Shown here: positions 1 through 4,324 of the stretch, piece after piece
How the letters are laid out: every line of letters starts with the position of its first letter
Numbering within the stretch: position 1 is the first letter of the stretch
Source: Spirochaetaceae bacterium
GTDB lineage: Bacteria > Spirochaetota > Spirochaetia > Treponematales > Breznakiellaceae
Assembly: GCA_031265025.1 (NCBI GenBank)
Contig: JAISDF010000081.1
Span: 1-5,077 of the forward strand
Direction of reading: 5' to 3'
Length of the DNA: 5,077 bases
Notes under the pieces: generated by a model
Told to the model about the DNA's origin: nothing
Seen by the model: the letters and a program-made list of their open reading frames with translations, nothing else
The model's database searches: none
Program-made: the position numbers and the translations under genes

Positions 1-56
1 CACCCTCCGAAGAGGAAGACGCCGCGCCCCGGACGGATCAACTGGATATTTTTTAA
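1..56 (+). CDS. C-terminal end of an upstream gene (partial), acidic tail ending in DQLDIF
   Basis: The frame beginning at base 3 reads PSEEEDAAPRTDQLDIF and stops at TAA 54-56, nine bases before the zapA start. Its last bases overlap the zapA ribosome binding site, so this is most likely the end of the preceding gene in the same operon. Only 17 residues are visible. They form an acidic, probably disordered tail followed by a short hydrophobic end. A small coiled-coil ZapB-like protein often sits next to zapA in treponemes as I remember it, which would fit, but nothing here proves it. The last five residues also resemble a sliding-clamp-binding peptide (QLxLF type). Other frames are open over this short stretch, so the call rests on the stop position and spacing. 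Confidence 0.55.
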   Translation, partial: PSEEEDAAPRTDQLDIF

Positions 57-60
57 GGAG
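55..60 (+). promoter_or_regulatory. Ribosome binding site of zapA
   Basis: AAGGAG lies five bases before the ATG at 66 and overlaps the stop codon of the upstream frame. This supports the zapA start and translational coupling with the preceding gene. Confidence 0.8.
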
Positions 61-65
61 AGGTC

Positions 66-443
66 ATGCCCAAGAGCGATCTCCGCATCTCCATGCTGGG
101 CACTTCCTTTACCATCTCCGCGGATGCCGATCCTGAATACCTCGAAAGACTCCTTGAAAATTACCGCCGCTTTGTTGAGGACACAAAACAGAGTACCGGA
201 CTGAACGATCCCCTTAAAGCGGCCATACTGTCCGGCTTTCTCCTCTGTGATGAAATCGAGAAAACGCGGGCCCGGTACGATGAAACCGTCTCAAGCGACG
301 GGCAGCCCGGAGGCCCCGGGCAGTCCGGCCGGCAGCCTGAGCTTGACAGGTTCAAAATTGAACAGCTCAAAATTGAGCAGATCAAGACCGAACAGCTTAC
401 CCTGGACATCATAGCCCGGCTTGACGAGGCATTGGGGGAATAA
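66..443 (+). CDS. zapA: ZapA-like cell division protein with a repeat-expanded linker
   Basis: A 125-residue cytoplasmic protein of the ZapA family, which binds FtsZ and bundles its protofilaments at the division site. The N-terminal head matches the family: LRISMLGTSFTISADADPEY (residues 6-25) is the usual strand-strand pattern, followed by the helix containing YLERLLENYRRFV (25-37). A second helix (about 47-74) begins the coiled coil. It is broken by a Gly/Pro/Gln/Ser-rich stretch (about 76-92) and resumes at 93-123 with three five-residue repeats (FKIEQ, LKIEQ, IKTEQ) at 96-110, ending RLDEALGE. ZapA is commonly about 90-110 residues, and the extra length sits in this linker and repeat. 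The ATG has a good AAGGAG site, and the stop directly abuts the manA start. The family call rests mainly on the head domain. Confidence 0.8.
   Translation: MPKSDLRISMLGTSFTISADADPEYLERLLENYRRFVEDTKQSTGLNDPLKAAILSGFLLCDEIEKTRARYDETVSSDGQPGGPGQSGRQPELDRFKIEQLKIEQIKTEQLTLDIIARLDEALGE
300..335 (+). repeat. Imperfect 18-bp direct repeat in the zapA linker
   Basis: GGGCAGCCCGG at 300-310 recurs as GGGCAGTCCGG at 318-328, a period of 18 bases (six codons), with a further partial GGCAGCC copy after it. It encodes the Gly/Pro/Gln-rich break in the ZapA coiled coil. In-frame duplication is the simplest explanation. Confidence 0.55.
351..395 (+). repeat. Three tandem 15-bp repeats encoding x-K-(I/T)-E-Q in zapA
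   Basis: Units at 351-365, 366-380 and 381-395 encode FKIEQ, LKIEQ and IKTEQ. The first two are nearly identical in DNA (CAAAATTGA shared, third-position changes otherwise). The third has diverged more, suggesting successive duplications of different age. Confidence 0.75.
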
Positions 444-1754
444 TTGACTCCTGATCCGGGTTTTTTCAGGCTTTGCAATGAGATAAAGCATTATCCCTGG
501 GGTTCTCCCCTGTGGATACCGGAACTTATTGGCGAAAAAAACCCCGAAAAAAAACCCTTCGCGGAACTCTGGATGGGCGTTCATCCCCTGGGACCTTCGT
601 ACATAGAAAACAGCGGCAAAAAAGAACCGCTTTCCGCTTATATTGAAACGCATGAAACAGGGGTCTGGGGAAAAAGCGCCGGGGGTAAACTTCCCTTTTT
701 GTTCAAGCTGCTCGCGGCTGAAAAGCCCCTTTCAATACAGGTTCATCCGGACGCCGGGCAGGCCAGGGAAGGCTGGGAACGGGAGAACCGGGAAGGCATA
801 GAAGAAAGCGCCCCCCGGCGGAATTACAAGGACCCCAGTCACAAGCCTGAAATACTCTGCGCCCTGGGCCCTTTTACCGCCCTCTGCGGTTTCAGGGAAG
901 CGGACGAAAGCGCGGAACTTTTGGACGCCCTGGGGTTTCCTGTCCTGGAAAAACCCTTGAAGGCGCTGAGGAGTCCCGGAAGCGGCGGGGAAAGACTCAA
1001 AGCCTTCTTACAGGCCCTCTTTGCCCTCGGCCCCCAGGAGCGCGAAACCCTGAGCCGGGCCGTATCGGCCCTGCCCGGGACTTCCTCCGGGAAAGGCCCG
1101 GCGGAAGTCTCCATGAAGCTTGCGGCACAATTCGCCGCCCAGTATCCCGGCGATCCGGGCATACTTGCCCCCTTCTACCTCAGAATCCTCAAACTGAAAC
1201 CCCTGGAGGCGGTTTTTCTCAAAGCGGGCGTCATGCACAGTTATGTGGAAGGGTTCGGCGTTGAGCTTATGGCAAATTCGGACAACGTGCTCAGGGGAGG
1301 GCTTACCAATAAACATATTGATATTCCCGAACTTTTACGGATACTTGATTTCTCTCCCTACACGCCGTCCATACTCAGCCCCCCGGATACGGAAAGGCGG
1401 CCCCTGGTTTTCAGCTATCCCCTGCCCCTGAAAACGGAATTTTCACTCACCCTCCTTAAAAATAAGGACCGCCCCCTCCCCTATCCCCTGAAAGGCCCTT
1501 CGATACTGTGCGTTACCGAAGGCAGCCTCCTCCTCGGGAACAGAAGCAAGCTCAGTCTCCGTACAGGGGAGAGCGCCTTTATCGGCGCCGCCTGCGGCAG
1601 CCTCGTCCTTGACGGCGCCTTTACCGCCTTCGCCGCGGGCACGACGGGTGCGGACGCGGCGGGTGCGGCAAGTGTGAACGCGGGCGCGGCAGGTGCGGAC
1701 GCGGCGACGCCTGCGGGCGTACAGGCCGGGAGACGCGGTGAAAATTCTCGTTGA
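444..1754 (+). CDS. manA: Mannose-6-phosphate isomerase, class I (zinc-dependent)
   Basis: A 436-residue cytoplasmic enzyme that interconverts fructose-6-phosphate and mannose-6-phosphate, feeding GDP-mannose synthesis or mannose catabolism. Family landmarks are intact: KHYPWGS near residues 15-21; LSIQVHPD (96-103) giving zinc ligands Q99 and H101; DPSHKPEI (130-137) giving E136; and GVMHSYVEGFGVELMANSDN (262-281) giving H265, followed by the LRGGLTNKHID block with R284. The start is TTG at 444, immediately after the zapA stop. No ATG occurs in frame before residue 44 (ELWMG), which is inside the conserved fold, so TTG is required. A GGGGGAA five to ten bases upstream can serve as its binding site. 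The recognisable fold ends near residue 398. The remaining roughly 38 residues are an Ala/Gly-rich repeat tail that runs into the next gene's start region. The last 17 bases overlap yaiI. Confidence 0.95.
   Translation: MTPDPGFFRLCNEIKHYPWGSPLWIPELIGEKNPEKKPFAELWMGVHPLGPSYIENSGKKEPLSAYIETHETGVWGKSAGGKLPFLFKLLAAEKPLSIQVHPDAGQAREGWERENREGIEESAPRRNYKDPSHKPEILCALGPFTALCGFREADESAELLDALGFPVLEKPLKALRSPGSGGERLKAFLQALFALGPQERETLSRAVSALPGTSSGKGPAEVSMKLAAQFAAQYPGDPGILAPFYLRILKLKPLEAVFLKAGVMHSYVEGFGVELMANSDNVLRGGLTNKHIDIPELLRILDFSPYTPSILSPPDTERRPLVFSYPLPLKTEFSLTLLKNKDRPLPYPLKGPSILCVTEGSLLLGNRSKLSLRTGESAFIGAACGSLVLDGAFTAFAAGTTGADAAGAASVNAGAAGADAATPAGVQAGRRGENSR
1647..1727 (+). repeat. Degenerate 45-bp repeat encoding the Ala/Gly-rich ManA tail
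   Basis: GGTGCGGACGCGGC occurs at 1647-1660 and again at 1692-1705, exactly 45 bases (15 codons) apart. The second copy decays after about five codons. Shorter GCGGGTGCGG-like units recur inside. The stretch encodes GADAAGAASVNAGAA followed by GADAATPAGVQAG (ManA residues 402-429). Confidence 0.65.
1728..1732 (+). promoter_or_regulatory. Ribosome binding site that fixes the yaiI start at GTG 1738
   Basis: GGGAG at 1728-1732 is five bases before the GTG at 1738. The site lies inside the manA coding region, so the two genes are probably translationally coupled. Confidence 0.65.
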
Positions 1755-2205
1755 CGCCGATTCCTGTCCCAGGGAGGTCAGGGATCTGGTTGTCAGGGCG
1801 GCGGAGCGCACCGGCGTAAGCGCCGTATTTGCCGCCAACAGGACAATACCGGGCATAGGCGGAAAATCGGTCCGTATGGAACTCTGCCCTCCCGGAGAAG
1901 GCAAGGCCGATGACCGCATTGTCCTTCTCGCCGAACCCGGCGACCTGGTGCTCACCAGGGATATTCCCCTGGCCGAACGCGTGGTAAAGGCATCCGTTAC
2001 CGCCCTGGACGACCGGGGCAGGGTGTTTACCCCGGAAAACATAGGCCAGGCGCTTTCGCTGCGGAATTTTACCCTTGACCTGGTTCAGAACGGCATGGAT
2101 TTTGAGCGGAGCGATTCATACGGGAAAAAAGACTTAAAGCGCTTTGCCGACAGTTTTGACCGCGTTCTTACACGGCTTGTAAAGGCGGCAAAAGAAAAAG
2201 CGTAG
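1738..2205 (+). CDS. yaiI: UPF0178 (YaiI/YqxD, DUF188) family protein
   Basis: A 155-residue cytoplasmic protein of the widespread YaiI/YqxD family, which has a PIN-like fold and no well-established substrate. The N-terminus KILVDADSCPREVRDLVVRA is the family signature (E. coli YaiI begins with a similar WVDADACP block). Acidic residues placed like PIN-type metal ligands are D6 and D8, D58-D59 (ADDRIV), D69 and D75 (GDLVLTRDIPLAE). The family motifs GRVFTPENI (94-102) and LRNF (108-111) follow. The start is the GTG at 1738: it puts the signature at the very N-terminus, gives the normal family length of about 150, and has a binding site. The in-frame ATG at 1693 would add 15 arginine-rich residues read out of the manA repeat tail and is unlikely. 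It is last in the plus-strand operon and faces the HD-GYP gene 35 bases away. Biochemical function is unknown. Confidence 0.92.
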   Translation: MKILVDADSCPREVRDLVVRAAERTGVSAVFAANRTIPGIGGKSVRMELCPPGEGKADDRIVLLAEPGDLVLTRDIPLAERVVKASVTALDDRGRVFTPENIGQALSLRNFTLDLVQNGMDFERSDSYGKKDLKRFADSFDRVLTRLVKAAKEKA

Positions 2206-2240
2206 CGCGGTAAGACAAGCGGCCGGGTTGTCGAACCAGT

Positions 2241-3500
2241 CTAATCCCCGCTCTGTTCGGGGTAGAGACTCTGTATCTGCTTGATATTGGGCAGTATTTC
2301 AAAAAAGATATCCACAAGTTCCGGGTCGAATTTTATCCCCGAAAGGCTCTTTATCTCGGCAAGCACATGCTCCTCATCCCAGGGCTCCTTGTAAACCCTG
2401 CGGGAACAGAGGGCGTCAAAGACATCGGCTATGGCCACAATGCGGCCGGCCAGGGGTATTTCCTCTCCCTTCTTGCCCAGGGGCTTGCCGAAACGGTCCG
2501 CCTTGAGTACCTGGCCGCTCACGGGATCAATCCAGCCCGGATAGCCTGAGCCGTCCCAGTTTTCGTGGTGGGTCAGGGCAATCTCCGAGGCTATGGTATC
2601 CAGGGGAGACTGGGGGTCCACAAAGAGCTGGGCGCCGAATATGGTATGGTGCTGCATGATCTTGTATTCATCCTCGGAGAACTTGTCCGGCTTCTTCAGG
2701 ATGACATCGGAGATGGCGACCTTGCCCACATCGTGAAGCATGGCGGCTATCTTGAGGGTATCCCGGGATTTTTCCCTTTCGGCGTCGGGCAGTCCGTGGT
2801 GGCCGGCCCAGCGGTCGTAAATCTCAACCGCGTAGCCCGCTACCCTGTTGACATGGGGCCCGGTTTCCTTGGGGTCCCTGAGTTCAGACATCTTTATCAT
2901 CCTGAGTATGATAACACGGGTCATCTGGGCCCTCTGGAGGGCTATCGTGGCGTTAGCCGCGAAATGGGTAATGAGAAATTCATCGGTGGACGAGAAAGGA
3001 ACCGTCCTGCCTTTTTTGTTTTTCGAATTGATAATCTGAATGACCCCCAATACCCTATTTTCGGCGGTTTTGAGCGGAACCGTCAGGGTAGAAGTGGTCT
3101 TATAACCCGAAATCTTGTCGTAACTTGTGGCAAAAGAATACGGCGCCTCAGGCGAAATCTTGTAGACATCGGGAACGTTCACCGGTTTCTGGCTCAGGGC
3201 GCAGTAACCCGAGATGGACTGTTCGCTTATGGGGACCGAAAATACCGAATAGATAAGTTTTTGGCCCGGAGGCAGGCCCGCGGAAAGCGTATCGTTCTGG
3301 GAATATCTGATGGCGAGCATGTCAACCGGCTCGCTTGTTTTTCCTTTTACCGTTTCCTTTACATAGATGGACCCGGCGTCCGCGCGGACAACCTTTCTGG
3401 CTTCCTGCAGTATGCGTTCCAGCAGCAGATCAAGGTCCTGAATTCCCTGAAGTTCCGAATCAAGCTGGATAATTGATTTGAAGTCCGTCTTAAAGGCCAT
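2241..3500 (-). CDS. GAF domain plus HD-GYP cyclic-di-GMP phosphodiesterase
   Basis: A 419-residue cytoplasmic signalling enzyme without membrane segments. An N-terminal helix leads into a GAF sensor domain (about 20-185; GSIYVKE, GYCALSQKPVNVPDV and LGVIQIINSKN are typical blocks), joined by a helical linker (about 180-205) to an HD-GYP domain (about 206-400). HD-GYP residues look intact: H216 (TGPHVNRV), H256-D257 with K260 (LHDVGK), H285 (MQHHTIFGA), H311-H312 (HHENWDGSGYP, with G319-Y320-P321), D359 (AIADVFDAL) and the RRVYKEPW and FDPELV blocks. It should hydrolyse cyclic-di-GMP to pGpG or GMP, controlled by whatever the GAF domain senses, which cannot be told from sequence. About 18 extra residues (322-340) follow GYP before the GKKGEEIP block. 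The gene lies 12 bases after ppiC in the same frame. Its only Shine-Dalgarno is inside the ppiC end, so expression probably depends on ppiC translation. Confidence 0.95.
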   Translation of the reverse strand: MAFKTDFKSIIQLDSELQGIQDLDLLLERILQEARKVVRADAGSIYVKETVKGKTSEPVDMLAIRYSQNDTLSAGLPPGQKLIYSVFSVPISEQSISGYCALSQKPVNVPDVYKISPEAPYSFATSYDKISGYKTTSTLTVPLKTAENRVLGVIQIINSKNKKGRTVPFSSTDEFLITHFAANATIALQRAQMTRVIILRMIKMSELRDPKETGPHVNRVAGYAVEIYDRWAGHHGLPDAEREKSRDTLKIAAMLHDVGKVAISDVILKKPDKFSEDEYKIMQHHTIFGAQLFVDPQSPLDTIASEIALTHHENWDGSGYPGWIDPVSGQVLKADRFGKPLGKKGEEIPLAGRIVAIADVFDALCSRRVYKEPWDEEHVLAEIKSLSGIKFDPELVDIFFEILPNIKQIQSLYPEQSGD

Positions 3501-3512
3501 AGATTGAAAAAA

Positions 3513-3791
3513 TTACTCCTTCCTGCCGGTGCATTTGATGATGTGATAACCAAACTGGGTTTGTACCACATCGCTGACTGATCCCGGCGAAATCCTTTTT
3601 ACCGCCGACTCAAAGGGGGCGACCATTTTACCCGGACCGAACCAGCCCAAATCACCGCCTGACGATTTGGAAGGACAGGTTGAAAATTCCCGCGCAAGGG
3701 ATTCAAACTGGGCGCCCCGCTTGATTTTTCCAAGAAGGTCCTCGGCCAGCGTCCTGTCTTTTACCAAAATATGACTTGCCCGCCATTCCAT
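3513..3791 (-). CDS. ppiC: Stand-alone parvulin-type peptidyl-prolyl cis-trans isomerase
   Basis: A 92-residue single-domain parvulin, about the length of E. coli PpiC. It catalyses cis-trans isomerisation of prolyl peptide bonds. Motifs run in order: RASHILVK (4-11, with H7 of the active site), FSTCPS (36-41, C39), the GGDLGWFGPGKM loop (45-56), PF (59-60) and TQFGYHIIK (78-86, F80 and H83). No signal peptide or transmembrane segment is present, so it is cytoplasmic, unlike SurA/PrsA-type parvulins. The ATG at 3791 has TAGGAG six bases upstream and begins directly on the first strand of the fold. It is the first gene after the intrinsic terminator of the upstream unit and probably has its own promoter in the A+T-rich gap. 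The HD-GYP gene follows 12 bases after its TAA, in the same reading frame. Confidence 0.95.
   Translation of the reverse strand: MEWRASHILVKDRTLAEDLLGKIKRGAQFESLAREFSTCPSKSSGGDLGWFGPGKMVAPFESAVKRISPGSVSDVVQTQFGYHIIKCTGRKE
3516..3521 (-). promoter_or_regulatory. Unusually distant ribosome binding site for the HD-GYP gene
   Basis: On the minus strand AAGGAG sits in the last codons of ppiC, 15 bases from the ATG at 3500. The intervening TTTTTTCAATCT carries no other Shine-Dalgarno and no in-frame start. The spacing is longer than optimal, which favours re-initiation by ribosomes finishing ppiC. Confidence 0.5.
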
Positions 3792-3826
3792 ATAAAACTC
3801 CTACATAAAAATATACATTTTTGACT

Positions 3827-3835
3827 ATTTTAGCA
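3827..3835 (-). promoter_or_regulatory. Probable extended -10 promoter for ppiC and the HD-GYP gene
   Basis: The minus strand reads TGCTAAAAT, an extended -10 element (TGn followed by TAAAAT). It would start transcription near 3820, leaving a leader of about 29 bases before the ppiC ATG. A weak GTGACA lies 20 bases further upstream, too far for a normal -35. An alternative is TTGCTA (3831-3836) with TATTTT (3808-3813) spaced 17, but that would start within the Shine-Dalgarno. Either way the promoter lies between the terminator and ppiC. Confidence 0.4.
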
Positions 3836-3843
3836 AGCTAAAA
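3828..3843. repeat. Perfect 16-bp palindrome overlapping the ppiC -10 element
   Basis: TTTTAGCAAGCTAAAA has seven-base arms around AA. The two-base centre is too tight for a good RNA hairpin, so a protein-binding operator is a more natural reading. It overlaps the extended -10 element read on the minus strand, where a bound repressor would block initiation. No regulator is encoded nearby. Confidence 0.4.
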
Positions 3844-3851
3844 AAGAAAAT

Positions 3852-3880
3852 TTGTCACTCTATGGCCACAATTTTATAAT
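3852..3880 (+). promoter_or_regulatory. Near-consensus sigma-70-type promoter on the plus strand with no evident gene
   Basis: TTGTCA at 3852-3857 and TATAAT at 3875-3880 are separated by exactly 17 bases: five of six and six of six matches to consensus. Transcription would begin near 3887 and run rightward through the terminator hairpin (which has no T-run in this direction) towards the 3' end of the minus-strand gene at 4020. The region is A+T-rich, so chance is possible, but match and spacing are both close to ideal. Confidence 0.5.
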
Positions 3881-3901
3881 TCGGTATTTTGAATTTGCCC
3901 C

Positions 3902-3939
3902 AAAAAGAAAAACCCCGGGGAAAGGAGTAACCCCGGGGT
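3902..3939 (-). terminator. Rho-independent terminator of the lplA-like/4020-4310 unit
   Basis: Nine-base arms ACCCCGGGG (3912-3920) and CCCCGGGGT (3931-3939) enclose a ten-base loop. Read on the minus strand the hairpin is followed directly by TTTTTCTTTTT, the classic intrinsic terminator layout. On the plus strand it is followed by AGAGCAAAGG and would not terminate. It separates the upstream minus-strand unit from ppiC. Each arm contains the palindrome CCCCGGGG. Confidence 0.9.
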
Positions 3940-4019
3940 AGAGCAAAGGAGAATGGATATGAACTCCATTATCTATCAATCTTGGAACAATGGCGGAGTT
4001 AAAAGGTAACAGAAAATTT
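3940..4019. other. Non-coding gap: 3' untranslated region with competing inverted repeats
   Basis: Between the terminator and the small gene's stop codon I see no conserved protein. On the minus strand CCATT (3993-3989), AATGGA (3970-3965) and TCCATT (3957-3952) can pair in two mutually exclusive ways. A CTCCTTT lies at 3945-3951 and is repeated in the terminator loop. On the plus strand AAAGGAG (3945-3951) is followed seven bases later by an ATG (3959) opening a 16-codon frame to TAA 4007-4009. That peptide resembles nothing I recognise. Confidence 0.5.
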
Positions 4020-4310
4020 TCATTTTGAAGCTGTCCGCCCGTCCGCCCCGGACGCGCTTTCGGGTCCTGCCTTCCTGAGCCTGGCGATGGTAAGTTCATA
4101 GGCGGCTATGGTAGCGCTGAGTATGCTGCTCTGGACCTCCCCCCGGCCACCCCAGCCGGCGCCCTCCGAGTGGTACAGGTGCGTAAGTATGCCCTCAAGA
4201 CTCCCGGCGTCACAGTCCGGGTCCGACTCAAGGCGGCGTTCAAGGCCCAAAAGTTCCTCTTCCAGGGTATGCTCATAGGTTTTTTCCCGCCAGTCGGTTG
4301 ATTCAGCCAT
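4020..4310 (-). CDS. Conserved small protein of unknown function
   Basis: A 96-residue soluble protein with no signal peptide or membrane segment. I do not recognise a named family with certainty. The middle (about 36-78) has a motif I associate with small uncharacterised bacterial proteins: a helix ending ILTHLYHSEG, then GWGGRGEVQ (52-60), then the helix ILSATIAAYELTIARL (63-78). The first 30 residues are charged and probably helical (EEELLGLERRL). The last 16 are Ser/Ala/Gly/Lys-rich and look disordered. The start is well supported: AGGAGG (4315-4320) is four bases before the ATG, in the 14-base gap after the ligase stop. It is therefore co-transcribed with the ligase gene and ends about 80 bases before the intrinsic terminator. 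A link to lipoate metabolism is only suggested by position. Confidence 0.8.
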   Translation of the reverse strand: MAESTDWREKTYEHTLEEELLGLERRLESDPDCDAGSLEGILTHLYHSEGAGWGGRGEVQSSILSATIAAYELTIARLRKAGPESASGADGRTASK

Positions 4311-4314
4311 AGTA

Positions 4315-4320
4315 CCTCCT
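4315..4320 (-). promoter_or_regulatory. Strong Shine-Dalgarno of the 4020-4310 gene
   Basis: The minus strand reads AGGAGGTACT directly before the ATG at 4310, the best Shine-Dalgarno in the window. It suggests that this small protein is made at a good level relative to the upstream ligase. Confidence 0.8.
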
Positions 4321-4324
4321 TAGC

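Noticed and set aside
1693..1737. ATG start for yaiI at 1693
   Set aside because: It would add 15 arginine-rich residues encoded within the manA repeat. The family begins at the KILVDADSCP block, and GTG 1738 has its own Shine-Dalgarno.
1443..2042. 199-residue minus-strand frame across the manA/yaiI junction
   Set aside because: Arg/Thr/Ser-rich translation produced by reading the G+C-rich repeat and yaiI backwards; both sense genes are certain.
2206..2240. Possible bidirectional terminator between yaiI and the HD-GYP gene (GACAA at 2214-2218 with TTGTC at 2228-2232)
   Set aside because: The stem is only five base pairs with a nine-base loop and no T-run on either strand, so no terminator is called.
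2565..3476. 303-residue open frame on the plus strand opposite the HD-GYP gene
   Set aside because: It lies wholly antisense to a gene with intact domain motifs, its translation shows no recognisable fold, and it has no convincing start site. It is a codon-bias shadow.
3953..4009. Small plus-strand frame of 18 codons (16 from the second ATG) after AAAGGAG
   Set aside because: Kept as a hypothesis in the findings only. It is too short to test by eye, and the same bases form the minus-strand 3' UTR repeats.
3860..4099. 79-residue minus-strand frame spanning the terminator
   Set aside because: It overlaps the end of the 4020-4310 gene in another frame and runs through an intrinsic terminator. 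The translation resembles no family.
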